A stretch of 50,266 nt of DNA from Burkholderiales bacterium (GCA_016196925.1 JACPWS010000016.1:1-50266); one strand, 5' to 3'; shown: positions 1 through 8,064, numbered from the stretch's first letter. Notes: generated by a model not told the origin, from the letters alone. A program made the numbers and translations.

Positions 1-40
1 CTGATTTTTCCATCGACTATCCCTCTCATAAAGAAGAACA

Positions 41-126
41 GTAAACCTAAACTTTCAGGCGTTTACAACAACATTTTTAAGTCCTTGATCGTAAACGACT
101 TTTGATGCGATAGCCCTGTCGTTTAC
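41..126. promoter_or_regulatory. Cluster of four GTTTAC hexamers in alternating orientation
   Basis: Four exact GTTTAC hexamers lie just before the ParB-fold gene: 41-46 (reverse), 61-66 (forward), 91-96 (reverse) and 121-126 (forward). Spacings are 20, 30 and 30 bp, so the sites alternate in orientation, and the second to fourth are in helical phase. Flanks are partly shared (CGTTTACAA or GTCGTTTAC). Repetition right in front of a ParB-like gene suggests an autoregulatory operator, which is inference. The last copy ends 32 bp before the start codon. Confidence 0.5.
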
Positions 127-158
127 AATGCCAGGCTTTCGCGACCATAGGAAAAATC

Positions 159-956
159 ATGAACATCGTCCTCCATCCAGCCTTGCGCGCCTATATCGAC
201 CCGCTGACCGAACAGGAATACGCGGCGCTGGAGCGCAGCATCCTGGCCGAAGGCTGCCGCGATGCACTGGTGCTGTGGGGCGAAGTGCTGATCGACGGCC
301 ATAACCGCTATGCGATCTGCCGGCAGCACGGCATCGCGTACCAGACCGTGCAAAACGATAAATTCGACACGATAGAAGACGTGCAATTGTGGATGATCGA
401 CAACCACCTTGCGCGCCGCAGCGTGTCCGACTTCCAGCGCGGCATGCTGGCCTTGCGCAAGAAAGAGATCGTCGCGGCGCGCAGCCAGGCGGCCGCCCCG
501 GCCGAGGCGGAGCCGGCGCCAGCCGCCGCCGTCAAGCCGGTACAGAGCCGCCAGGAAATCGCGCGCGCGGCCGGCATCAGCAGCAATGCGGTGCTGCAGA
601 TAGAAAAAATCCAGCGCGCGGCCGCGCCGGAACTGGTGCAGGCGGTGCGCGACGGCACCATCTCGATCAGTGCGGCGGCGGCCGTGGCTTCGCTGCCGAG
701 CGCCGAGCAGGTGGCGGCGGTGGCCGGCGGCCGCAAGGAATTGCAACAGGCGGCCAGACAAATCCGCGAAAAAGTGCGCGAACAGAAAACCGCTGCTCCG
801 GCAACGCCTGGAACGGCGCCGGAGCCGACGGCCGCCGCGGACGAGCCCGGCGTCGCCGCCTTGCAGCAGAAAATCGCCGCGCTGCAGGCGGAAAACGCAG
901 CCCTGAGCCGGCAAGTGGCCGACCTGAACGCAGCGCTGGCGGCCGCGCGCGCCTGA
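159..956 (+). CDS. ParB/sulfiredoxin-fold protein, plasmid replication/partition-related type
   Basis: 265 aa. The N-terminal half has the ParB-type nuclease-fold signature IDGHNRY at residues 45-51, after a segment typical of ParB N-domains (YAALERSILAEG, about 21-32). A helix-turn-helix-like segment follows at about 128-152 (SRQEIARAAGISSNAVLQI). An Ala/Pro-rich linker leads to a leucine-heptad coiled coil at about 232-265, probably for dimerisation. The start at 159 has AGGA eight bases upstream. Proteins of this type are often annotated as plasmid replication/partition related although chromosomal. DNA binding is likely, but its target is unknown. No ParA partner lies in the window to its right; the left side is cut off. 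The upstream GTTTAC cluster may be its operator. Confidence 0.75.
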   Translation: MNIVLHPALRAYIDPLTEQEYAALERSILAEGCRDALVLWGEVLIDGHNRYAICRQHGIAYQTVQNDKFDTIEDVQLWMIDNHLARRSVSDFQRGMLALRKKEIVAARSQAAAPAEAEPAPAAAVKPVQSRQEIARAAGISSNAVLQIEKIQRAAAPELVQAVRDGTISISAAAAVASLPSAEQVAAVAGGRKELQQAARQIREKVREQKTAAPATPGTAPEPTAAADEPGVAALQQKIAALQAENAALSRQVADLNAALAAARA

Positions 957-1047
957 GGCGGCGGCGCTACGCAAACCGGGCGCCATACGCGTTGTGCGGC
1001 GACGCCCTATAATCATGCTCCCATCACCTCAACGAACGGAGAGCACC

Positions 1048-1557
1048 ATGAGCATTTCCATGCACGCCGCATCGATCCCTGTGTTCAAACAAATGCTGGG
1101 CAGCCTGAGCGCGGTGCTGGCCAGGGCGCAAGCGCACGCCGTTGCGAAAAATATCGCACCGGAAGCCTTGCTGCAAGCGCGCCTGTTTCCCGACATGTTT
1201 GCGCTGCTGCGTCAGGTGCAGATCGCCGCCGATTTCGCCAAGAGCGTTGCGGCGCGTCTGGCGCAAGCCGAGGTGCCGGTGTATGAAGACAATGAGCAAA
1301 GCTTCGCCGATTTGCAGGCGCGCATCGCCAAGACCCTGGAGTTTATCGATAGCTTGCCGGCCGCACGCTTCGAGGGCAGCGAACAGCGCGAAATCGTGCT
1401 GCGCCCCGGCACGCCGAAAGAAATGAAGCTGAGCGGCCAGGTCTATCTGTTGAATTACGGCTTGCCGCAATTCTTTTTCCACGTGACCACCGCTTACGCC
1501 CTGCTGCGCCACAACGGCGTGGAAATCGGCAAAAAAGACTACATGGGCACGTTTTAA
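1048..1557 (+). CDS. DUF1993 family protein
   Basis: 169 aa from the ATG at 1048, preceded by CGGAGAGC. An upstream in-frame start at 994 exists but lacks a ribosome site. The sequence matches the DUF1993 family: an N-terminal MSISMHAASIPVF segment, a helical body, and a conserved end with LNYGLPQFFFHVTTAYALLRHNGVEIGK. The family has a DinB-like four-helix fold and no assigned function. It is a soluble cytoplasmic protein. It stands alone: the gene before ends 91 bp upstream, and the next begins 147 bp downstream beyond a large dyad. Confidence 0.85.
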   Translation: MSISMHAASIPVFKQMLGSLSAVLARAQAHAVAKNIAPEALLQARLFPDMFALLRQVQIAADFAKSVAARLAQAEVPVYEDNEQSFADLQARIAKTLEFIDSLPAARFEGSEQREIVLRPGTPKEMKLSGQVYLLNYGLPQFFFHVTTAYALLRHNGVEIGKKDYMGTF

Positions 1558-1622
1558 GCGCGACTGCAGCGCACGCCGCCGCGCCGCGTGCGCCGCATCA
1601 ACGCGCTGTTCCCGGTTTTTTG

Positions 1623-1666
1623 CCGATCCGCATGCGCACGCTGCGGCGTCTGCGCATGCGGATCGG
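1623..1666. repeat. Perfect 16-bp inverted repeat between DUF1993 gene and spermidine-synthase-like gene
   Basis: CCGATCCGCATGCGCA at 1623-1638 is exactly complementary to TGCGCATGCGGATCGG at 1651-1666 across a 12-nt loop. A T-run (TTTTTT) lies on the 5' side and no T-run on the 3' side, so it is not a canonical plus-strand intrinsic terminator. On the minus strand the hairpin is followed by an A-run, not a U-run. It lies 39 bp before the next gene's start, so it would form in that gene's leader if transcription started upstream of it. Confidence 0.7.
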
Positions 1667-1704
1667 GTAAAATCGGCACTCACTCCGTCCGACTCTCCCT
1701 CTCC

Positions 1705-2634
1705 ATGCAAAGAATACGCAATAGCCTGTCCCGCCTGTTTCTAAACAAGCCGTCCGCCAGCGAGCTGCCGCACCTGAAGCAACTGCAGCAGTTGCAGCAG
1801 CAACATCAGGGCCGCCCTTTCGTGTTCGACGAAGGCAATTTGCGCCTGATGTTCTTCAATCAGAAATGCATGCAAAGCGCGATGAAGACGGATGCACCGG
1901 AAAAATTAATCTGCGGCTACACGCGCGCGATGATGGGTTTTTTGCTGGCACATCCGGCGCCGCGCCACATCCTGATGATAGGCCTGGGCGGCGGCTCGCT
2001 GCTCAAGTTCTGTTACCGCCACCTTCCGCAATGCCGCATCACGGTGCTGGAAATTGACGCCGACGTGATCGCGCTGCGCCGCCAATTCCAGATTCCGGAC
2101 GACGACGAGCGCTTAAGCATCGTCCAGTGCGACGCCGTCGATTATCTGGAACGGCAAGCCGTGCAGGCCGATGTGATCTTGCTGGACGGTTACGACGTCG
2201 ACGGCCTGGTGGAAGAATTGAATACGCCTGCGTTTTATGCCTCTTGCCGGCGCGCCCTCAGCACCGACGGCATCCTGGTGGCGAATATCTGGGGCAAGAG
2301 CAAGGTCATCGCGCCTTTGCTGAGCGCGTTGCGCGCCCTGTTCGCGAATAATGTGTGGTGGAGCCGCTCGGTCGACAGCTATAACCTGATCGTGTTTGCG
2401 CTGAAAAATCCCGCACTCAGCCTGACACCGCCGCCGCTGGCGCAGGCGAGCGACCTGGACCGGCAATACGCGCTGCAACTGGGCGCGCTCTGCCAGCGCC
2501 TGAACACCCTGCACACCGGCCTCAACGCCGACGATATTCCGGCGCTGACGCAACATCTGGCCGGCATGATGGCGAGCGACGCGAACGTGCCGCGCAGCTA
2601 TGCCGAATGGACGGAGTTGGTTTCCAAGGTCTGA
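1705..2634 (+). CDS. Spermidine synthase-fold (class I methyltransferase-like) protein
   Basis: 309 aa from ATG 1705. The longer in-frame ORF from 1588 would run through the perfect 16-bp hairpin and encode a Cys/Arg-rich non-conserved leader, so it is rejected. The core is a spermidine/spermine synthase-type Rossmann domain: glycine loop ILMIGLGGGSLLKFCYR (about 91-107), acidic VLEIDADVI (about 115-123) and LLDGYDVDGL after strand 4. The N-terminus is Gln-rich and the C-terminal 60 residues are variable. Homologues are usually annotated as polyamine aminopropyltransferase-like or fused-domain proteins. Real substrate use is uncertain, because the canonical N-terminal tetramerisation domain of SpeE is short here and no speD lies nearby. 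Confidence 0.75.
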   Translation: MQRIRNSLSRLFLNKPSASELPHLKQLQQLQQQHQGRPFVFDEGNLRLMFFNQKCMQSAMKTDAPEKLICGYTRAMMGFLLAHPAPRHILMIGLGGGSLLKFCYRHLPQCRITVLEIDADVIALRRQFQIPDDDERLSIVQCDAVDYLERQAVQADVILLDGYDVDGLVEELNTPAFYASCRRALSTDGILVANIWGKSKVIAPLLSALRALFANNVWWSRSVDSYNLIVFALKNPALSLTPPPLAQASDLDRQYALQLGALCQRLNTLHTGLNADDIPALTQHLAGMMASDANVPRSYAEWTELVSKV

Positions 2635-2669
2635 AACCCGCGACATAAAGGCAATGCAAGACGGCATTT

Positions 2670-2700
2670 AGACACAACTTTACATGGTTTGATTGTGTCT
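2670..2700. repeat. 8-bp inverted repeat, possible weak terminator or operator
   Basis: AGACACAA (2670-2677) and TTGTGTCT (2693-2700) are perfect complements separated by 15 nt. It lies 36 bp after the spermidine-synthase-like gene and 78 bp before the next gene. There is no following T-tract, so either a Rho-assisted end or a regulator site would fit. Low information. Confidence 0.3.
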
Positions 2701-2777
2701 CTGTTCAAATTCTGGCAAGCTTCCCCCATCCCTTTGCCCCCGACCCAGCGGGGACGCAATCATTGGAGGAATGCGCC

Positions 2778-3149
2778 ATGTACGACGAAAACGATTTCTT
2801 TGCCGTTACCAAGTTTCTCAAGCTAGGCGTCAAGATCAGCTTTAAAAACCCTATGGGGCAAACCCCGTCTTTCCAGACCAGTTTCCCCACACCGAAAGGC
2901 ACGACCGTCAGCCTCGATGAAAAAAGCCTGTACGAGATAGAGCGCAAATTGCGGGCCCTGATCGCCAGCGAAGTGCCGGTCAAGACCAAGCTGACGCCGT
3001 TTGCCTATCTGGGCACCAATTTCCGCGGACTCTTGTATTGCACCAAAGGCTCGAATGAATTCGTCGTGCAAGAGACGCACGACTTGTTCGGGACGGCAAG
3101 CAAGCGCATCGTACGCAGCGCCGAGCATTTCAATCAGTTGCTGAGCTGA
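2778..3149 (+). CDS. Hypothetical protein, 123 aa
   Basis: Start chosen at ATG 2778 because GGAGGA (2765-2770) sits 7 nt upstream; the in-frame TTG at 2763 overlaps that site. The product is a basic, soluble, mixed alpha/beta protein with no signal peptide or membrane segment. Recognisable patches are KFLKLGVKISFKNPMGQ near the N-terminus and LGTNFRGLLYC near residue 85. I do not recognise a family. It ends 25 bp before the PilZ gene and is probably co-transcribed with it, so a role linked to motility or surface behaviour is possible but unproven. Confidence 0.7.
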   Translation: MYDENDFFAVTKFLKLGVKISFKNPMGQTPSFQTSFPTPKGTTVSLDEKSLYEIERKLRALIASEVPVKTKLTPFAYLGTNFRGLLYCTKGSNEFVVQETHDLFGTASKRIVRSAEHFNQLLS

Positions 3150-3174
3150 ACTCGGCCGCAACGGATTAAGCTGC

Positions 3175-3906
3175 ATGCCCGCCTCTCTGAGCGACGACGA
3201 GATAGCCGACCGCTATTTTTTGCTGGGCCGGATGGAAATCCTGAACGCATTGAATGACTTGATATTGCGCAGAGAGCCGGTCACCGTGTATTTCAACGGC
3301 GGCCGCGATTTTATCCTGACGATACTGTTGGAAGCGCGCTCGGATGCCCTGGTCTTCGATCTCGGCGCGGATAAGCGGGCAAATAAAATACTCGCCCATA
3401 TCCCGAGCTGCGTTTTCGTCGCCGTGCCGGACGGCATCCGGGTGCAGTTCACCGGACAGCAACCGACCCGGTTTACCTGGGGCGAAAGCGACGCCTTCCG
3501 GGTGCCGCTGCCGGATCGCATCATCCGCCTGCAACGGCGCGAATGCTACCGCAACATCTTACCGCTCATGAATAATCTGCAAGCCAGGTTCAGCGATGCC
3601 GCAGATGCCGATATCGGGACCTGGCCCATGCACGACTTGAGCGTAGGCGGTTTTGCCGTCACCACGACCGGTATGCCGCCGCTTAAGCCGGGCGACCTCG
3701 TTCCGCGCATACGCATCGCCTTATCCGCCAAGTCGAAGATAGATTGCATAGGCAGCGTGCGCCACGTCACGCAAATCGAACACCATGGCCAGGGCCGCTA
3801 CCGGGTCGGCGTCGCTTTTTCCGGCTTGCCGCATGTACTGGAAGTCGCCATCCAGCGCTACATCATCAAAATCGAATACGAAAGACGCAAGCTGCTGATG
3901 AAGTGA
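3175..3906 (+). CDS. Flagellar brake protein, YcgR-type PilZ c-di-GMP receptor
   Basis: 243 aa with the two-domain YcgR layout. An N-terminal YcgR domain (about 1-115) is followed by a C-terminal PilZ domain (about 118-240). The c-di-GMP motif is complete: LQRRECYR (RxxxR type) at about 119-126, and DLSVGG (D/NxSxxG) at about 156-161. In known YcgR proteins, c-di-GMP binding at this motif lets the protein contact the flagellar stator or rotor and slow swimming. No flagellar genes are in the window. It follows the 123-aa unknown gene by 25 bp. The diguanylate cyclase near 38.4 kb is one possible source of ligand in the same region. Confidence 0.85.
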   Translation: MPASLSDDEIADRYFLLGRMEILNALNDLILRREPVTVYFNGGRDFILTILLEARSDALVFDLGADKRANKILAHIPSCVFVAVPDGIRVQFTGQQPTRFTWGESDAFRVPLPDRIIRLQRRECYRNILPLMNNLQARFSDAADADIGTWPMHDLSVGGFAVTTTGMPPLKPGDLVPRIRIALSAKSKIDCIGSVRHVTQIEHHGQGRYRVGVAFSGLPHVLEVAIQRYIIKIEYERRKLLMK

Positions 3907-4010
3907 TTTCCGTCCTGAAACCGCTGCGTTCCGCCCTGTTTTTCGTCAGTCACCGACCCGCATCCGTCATTCGCCGAAATTGGCGCGACAGCAGCGCCGC
4001 GTTTGATTAT

Positions 4011-4028
4011 CGTGACTGTGTCGTCACG
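4011..4028. promoter_or_regulatory. 6-bp inverted repeat upstream of the LiaF-like operon
   Basis: CGTGAC (4011-4016) and GTCACG (4023-4028) are complementary across 6 nt, 30 bp before the first gene of the membrane/two-component operon. Position suggests an operator or promoter-proximal element. No convincing -10 box is seen, so this is a tentative call. Confidence 0.25.
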
Positions 4029-4058
4029 TCAAAATAAATGCAAAAGAAAGGATAAGGT

Positions 4059-4409
4059 ATGAACGAGCAATTCGACGAAGCGTATCAAAACAAAAAACAT
4101 CTGGTCTGGGGCGTCATGCTGATCGCGGCAGGTTGCGTGTTTTTGCTGGATCGCATAAATCTGCTGGATGCGCTGGACTGGTGGTATCTGTTCCCGGCCA
4201 TGATCGCCTTGCATGGACTGATAGATATCGTCAGCTCGCGCCAGGCCGAACATATCGCCAAGGGTTGCTTCAACCTGGTCCTGGCATTCTGGCTGTATGC
4301 CTCGCTGGAGCAGCTGTGGGGCTGGACTTTCCGCAGCAGCTGGCCGCTGTTGCTGATCGCCTTCGGCCTGAAAAACATCGTCGCCGGCCTGCTGGCCGCC
4401 CGCAAATAA
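4059..4409 (+). CDS. LiaI/LiaF-like transmembrane protein (first of four-gene operon)
   Basis: 116 aa with four predicted membrane helices: about 15-33, 40-60, 70-88 and 93-112. It resembles the LiaI-LiaF-type transmembrane region (DUF5668-like), for example WGVMLIAAGCVFLLDRINLL. A good GGATAAGG lies before the ATG. In Firmicutes such proteins hold the LiaRS envelope-stress system in check at the membrane. A similar role here is inference from the linkage to a second LiaF-like protein, a histidine kinase and a response regulator, with gaps of only 30, 14 and -8 bp. Confidence 0.7.
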   Translation: MNEQFDEAYQNKKHLVWGVMLIAAGCVFLLDRINLLDALDWWYLFPAMIALHGLIDIVSSRQAEHIAKGCFNLVLAFWLYASLEQLWGWTFRSSWPLLLIAFGLKNIVAGLLAARK

Positions 4410-4439
4410 TCCGCCCCCATCTCTGCATAGGAACACATC

Positions 4440-5129
4440 ATGAACCACAACCCGCAAAACCGCGTACTGGTCGGCGCCATCTTGCTCGTCTTCGGCGCAC
4501 TGGCCCTGGTCGATAACCTGAATATTTTCAACACCCGCGATATCTTTCAATTCTGGCCCACCGTGTTCATCCTGGTCGGCGCCTTGAAAATGTCGAAAAG
4601 CGGGAACAGCGCCGGCTACCTGATAGGCGGCGGCTTCATCGCCCTCGGCGTTTTGCTAACGCTGCATCACATGGGCATCATCACCTTCCGCGTGCGCGAC
4701 TGGTGGCCGCTATTCCTGATCGCCGCCGGCTTGTTCGTGATTTTAAAAGATAAGGTAGGCGGCAATATGCGATCCACGTTGAGCGACAACCAGGCCCGGC
4801 AAGACTCGGTCTGCGATGTGGTCGCGATCATGAGCGGCAACAAGCTGCAAAACACGGCCCAGGATTTTCGCGGCGGGGAAATCACCGCCATCATGGGCGG
4901 CGTCGATCTCGACTTGCGCAACGCCTCGATCCAGGGCGAAGCGGTCATCAATGTGTTCGCCATGTGGGGCGGCATCGACTTGAAAGTGCCGACCGACTGG
5001 ACCGTGCTCACGCAAGGCGTGCCTGTCCTGGGCGGCATAGAAGATAAAAGCGTGCCGCCTGTCATGTCGGGCAAGCGCCTGATCGTCAAGGGTTACGCCA
5101 TCATGGGCGGCGTGGAAATCACCAACTGA
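4440..5129 (+). CDS. LiaF-like membrane protein with C-terminal cell-envelope response domain
   Basis: 229 aa. The N-terminal half carries four membrane helices (about 9-26, 36-50, 58-78 and 86-102), with internal similarity to the preceding protein. The C-terminal soluble half (about 115-229) is a beta-rich LiaF-C-like domain. It has repeated glycine turns (IMGGVDLDLRNA, MWGGIDLKVP, LGGIEDKS, IMGGVEITN), as in DUF2154/cell wall-active antibiotics response proteins. The upstream neighbour is 30 bp away and the histidine kinase starts 14 bp after. Its likely job is modulating the kinase in response to envelope state. This is inferred from LiaF; the inducing signal is unknown. Confidence 0.75.
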   Translation: MNHNPQNRVLVGAILLVFGALALVDNLNIFNTRDIFQFWPTVFILVGALKMSKSGNSAGYLIGGGFIALGVLLTLHHMGIITFRVRDWWPLFLIAAGLFVILKDKVGGNMRSTLSDNQARQDSVCDVVAIMSGNKLQNTAQDFRGGEITAIMGGVDLDLRNASIQGEAVINVFAMWGGIDLKVPTDWTVLTQGVPVLGGIEDKSVPPVMSGKRLIVKGYAIMGGVEITN

Positions 5130-5143
5130 GACGCCGGAGCAGC

Positions 5144-6211
5144 ATGCACCCTATCTTGTCCGATTTCCGCAAGTTCCTCTGGTATGTCGCCGTCTGGCTG
5201 CTGGCCGGCGTGTTTATCGCCAAGCTGCTGGTCACGGCCGGCCTCAGCCCCTGGTCGTATGCCTTGCTGTTCGCGCTGCCGCCGGCGTTGGTCTACGGTT
5301 TCCTGGCATCCTCGGCTTACTATCTCTGTCGCGCCTTCCCTTACTCACGGCGCTCTTTCTTGCTGGCGATCGCCGTGTTCGGCGGCGCCGCGCTGATTTC
5401 CGCCTTCGTCTGGCTGGCGCTATGCCACGGCTGGAACCGCGCACTGACATCGCTGACCGAAGATGCGGCGGCGCTCGTGATCGCGCCGCATCTGTCGGCG
5501 GCCTTGCTGGCCGGCGGCTTCGGTGTTTACCTGCTGTCGCTGCTGGCGTACGACGTGCTGATCGCCTTCGACAACGTCCGCGCCGCCGAGCGGCAAGCGG
5601 CGGAATCGCGTCTGCTGGCGCGCGATGCCGAACTGCAAGTGCTGCGCTCGCAAATCGACCCGCATTTTCTGTTCAACAGCCTGAACTCGATCAGCGCCCT
5701 GACCGCGATCGACCCGGCCGGCGCGCGCACGATGACGATCGCCCTGGCCGATTTTTTCCGGCAAACGCTGGCGCTGTCGAAACAGGAAAAAATTACCGTC
5801 GCCGAAGAATGGCGCCTGTGCGAAAATTTTCTGGCAGTGGAAAAAATCCGCTTCGGCAAAAAACTACAGCTAGAGCTCAGCCTCAGCCCCGATGCCGAAC
5901 CAGCCCTGATCCCGCCGCTGATACTGCAGCCCTTGCTGGAAAACGCGATCAAGCACGGCATACGCAATATCGCCACAGGCGGCGTCATCGCCGTCACTAT
6001 CCTGAAGCGCGGCCAGTGGCTGCATATCGCCGTGCAAAATCCGGTCGTGCCGCTGGCGCTCGCCAGTCCGGGCAACGGCCTGGGCTTGCACAACCTGCGG
6101 CTAAGGTTCGTCGCGCTGTATGGCGACCAGGCGCGCGTCAGCTGGAGTAAGACGCCGCAGCATTTTTTAGTGGAAATGAGCTTGCCTTTTGAACGGGAGT
6201 CACATGAATAA
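5144..6211 (+). CDS. Sensor histidine kinase, LytS/AlgZ-like His_kinase family
   Basis: 355 aa. Five or so membrane helices occupy about residues 10-142, without a large periplasmic sensor domain. A short coiled linker leads to the His_kinase domain, whose phosphoacceptor motif QIDPHFLFNSLNSI places the histidine at about residue 174. The ATPase domain has the N-box LLENAIKHGI (about 257-266) and the glycine box GNGLGLHNL (about 312-320). Kinases with no extracytoplasmic domain often sense through a membrane partner, which fits the LiaF-like gene just upstream. It overlaps the response regulator by 8 bp, so the two are translationally coupled. Confidence 0.9.
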   Translation: MHPILSDFRKFLWYVAVWLLAGVFIAKLLVTAGLSPWSYALLFALPPALVYGFLASSAYYLCRAFPYSRRSFLLAIAVFGGAALISAFVWLALCHGWNRALTSLTEDAAALVIAPHLSAALLAGGFGVYLLSLLAYDVLIAFDNVRAAERQAAESRLLARDAELQVLRSQIDPHFLFNSLNSISALTAIDPAGARTMTIALADFFRQTLALSKQEKITVAEEWRLCENFLAVEKIRFGKKLQLELSLSPDAEPALIPPLILQPLLENAIKHGIRNIATGGVIAVTILKRGQWLHIAVQNPVVPLALASPGNGLGLHNLRLRFVALYGDQARVSWSKTPQHFLVEMSLPFERESHE

Positions 6212-6956
6212 GCGCCTGCAAATCTTGATCGTCGACGACGAAGAACTGGCACGCCGCCTGATGCGCGAATACCTGCGCCAGCATGCCGATCTCGACATCG
6301 CCGGCGAATGCGAAAACGGGCTGGAAGCGGTGCAGGCGATAGAGGCCCTGCAGCCCGACCTGGTACTGCTGGACATACAGATGCCGCAATTATCGGGGCT
6401 GGAAGTGCTGGAAGCGACCGGCAGGCGCAGCGGCGTGATTTTCACCACCGCTTACGACCGGTACGCGCTGCAGGCTTTCGACTTGCATGCGGTCGACTAT
6501 CTGCTCAAGCCGTTTTCGCAACAGCGTTTCGATGAGGCGCTGACCAAGGCGCGCAAGCTGCTGGCACAGGATGCGCCCGACCCGGCGCAAGTGCAGGCGA
6601 TGGAAAAACTGCTCGCACCACCGGGCGTGGAGAAACAGCAGCGCCTACTGATACGCGACCGCGGCCAGGTGCATGTGGTGCCGCTGGAAAGCGTCGATTA
6701 CATAGAAGCGCAAGACGATTACATCGTGATTCATGCCGCAGATAAGTCTTACATGAAGACCCAGCGCTTGTCGGAACTGGAAGCGCAACTGGATGCGGCA
6801 AAATTCGTGCGCATTCACCGCTCTTACCTGCTGCGCCTGGAGGCATTGAAAAGCATAGAGCGCGCCAGCAAGGATAGCCACGTCGCGGTATTGCGCAACG
6901 GCCGGCAAATCCCGGTCAGCCGGACCGGTTACGACAGGATAAAAGAAAAGCTGTAA
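6204..6956 (+). CDS. LytTR-family response regulator
   Basis: 250 aa from ATG 6204, with GGGAGT five bases before and 8-bp overlap with the kinase gene. The receiver domain (about 5-115) has acidic residues D11/D12, phosphoacceptor D57 in LVLLDIQMP, and K102 in DYLLKPFS. The C-terminal LytTR DNA-binding domain (about 148-248) includes VDYIEAQDDYIVIH and FVRIHRSYLL. LytTR regulators bind paired direct repeats. I could not find a clear LytTR pair in front of 4059, so the targets may be elsewhere. It is the last gene of the operon; the next gene converges on it with a 24-bp gap. Confidence 0.93.
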   Translation: MNKRLQILIVDDEELARRLMREYLRQHADLDIAGECENGLEAVQAIEALQPDLVLLDIQMPQLSGLEVLEATGRRSGVIFTTAYDRYALQAFDLHAVDYLLKPFSQQRFDEALTKARKLLAQDAPDPAQVQAMEKLLAPPGVEKQQRLLIRDRGQVHVVPLESVDYIEAQDDYIVIHAADKSYMKTQRLSELEAQLDAAKFVRIHRSYLLRLEALKSIERASKDSHVAVLRNGRQIPVSRTGYDRIKEKL

Positions 6957-6980
6957 CGTGTCACAGCCCGTCCAGCGCCG

Positions 6981-7847
6981 TCAGCCTATCGCTTTCAGCA
7001 CCTGGCTCAGCTCCGCCCTGGTTTCCTGCAATAACTGTATGCATTGCTGTTTATCGAGCCGTAAATTCCTGACACCGTTCGGTATGCTTTCCCAGCTCAT
7101 GTCGTATAAGGATTCATCGACCACATGCGCGTCGAGAAAATCCGCCGCCACTAAAAGATCGGTCAGGCTGGGATGGCTATTCAGCGGCAATTCCCGGTCG
7201 CGGTACTGCATGACGGCTTCGCATATGACTTCCGGGATTTCCCAGTTTTCCAATATCAAACCACCTATGCTGGCATGCCATTGATCGATCAAATCCCACA
7301 GCGCCTGCTCGGAAAAAAACAGATTCTGGTAATGATGCGCCCGGTTCAAGATGTAGAATTTGCCAACATTGTGCAATAAGCCTGTCAACATCGCTTTGTC
7401 GGGATTAATTTTCGTCAACGCCTTAGCCAGCACCATGGATAATGCGGCGACGCGCAGACTCCGGGACCACAAGCCGTCCGTGTGGTCGAAAAGTACGCCG
7501 CTATAGTGGTGTCCCGCCAGTTGCCTCATGCCGACCGAGATCGCGATATTCCGTACCGCAGAGAACCCCAGCGACAGCGTGGCCGTCCGCAAGTCCAGGA
7601 TTTTTCTGCCGTGTGGATTAAAGGCAGCGGTATTACTCAGGCGCAGTATTTGCGCAGACAACACCGGCTCCGCGCCGATGACGCGCGCGACCGTATCGCT
7701 GGAAATATCCGGATGGCTGAGCGCCCGCCGGATTTTCATGGTGGCGTTTAATGAGGTCGGAAAAATCAATTCCCCAGCCGACAATTCCGTCGTCAAGCCC
7801 TCAATAAAGTCAAACTCTCCGGATTTTTCGCTAGACTCAGAATTCAT
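6981..7847 (-). CDS. HDOD domain protein
   Basis: 288 aa, start preceded by AGGAG. The HDOD domain fills about residues 20-225: SAGELIFPTSLNATMKIRRAL, then VIGAEPVLSAQILRLSN, LGFSAVRNIAIS, the degraded HD-region segment MLTGLLHNVGKFYIL (about 152-166) and IGGLILENWEIPEVICEAV (about 193-211). HDOD proteins are HD-like domains thought to lack phosphohydrolase activity and to act in signalling, often with c-di-GMP or stress systems. Here H-N replaces a canonical HD pair (LLHNVG), in line with the family. It is a single gene, converging with the LytTR gene, and no partner domain is fused. Confidence 0.85.
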   Translation of the reverse strand: MNSESSEKSGEFDFIEGLTTELSAGELIFPTSLNATMKIRRALSHPDISSDTVARVIGAEPVLSAQILRLSNTAAFNPHGRKILDLRTATLSLGFSAVRNIAISVGMRQLAGHHYSGVLFDHTDGLWSRSLRVAALSMVLAKALTKINPDKAMLTGLLHNVGKFYILNRAHHYQNLFFSEQALWDLIDQWHASIGGLILENWEIPEVICEAVMQYRDRELPLNSHPSLTDLLVAADFLDAHVVDESLYDMSWESIPNGVRNLRLDKQQCIQLLQETRAELSQVLKAIG

Positions 7848-8064
7848 GTTTGCTCCTGACCTATGGTCAGCAAAACTTACCTTCTAACATTAGCATAGTC
7901 GCGGGTAAATTTCTCATGCATTCGGCATGAAAATGAGCAATTTTATATCGGTATAAAACGCTGCGAAGCGATCCATACCCGTACATCGGCGTTTCGTCGC
8001 AAACAGCGCACAGAAAAAAATCCTTCCTGCTATCTTGCTGCTATCAATACACAAAATAAAGGCA

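Noticed and set aside
41..126. Chromosomal origin with DnaA boxes
   Set aside because: The hexamers do not match TTATCCACA-type boxes, and no dnaA/dnaN or AT-rich unwinding region is nearby.
123..1016. Long antisense ORF (297 codons) over the ParB-like gene
   Set aside because: Arg-rich shadow ORF of high-GC coding DNA; the plus-strand gene has a clear family motif and ribosome site.
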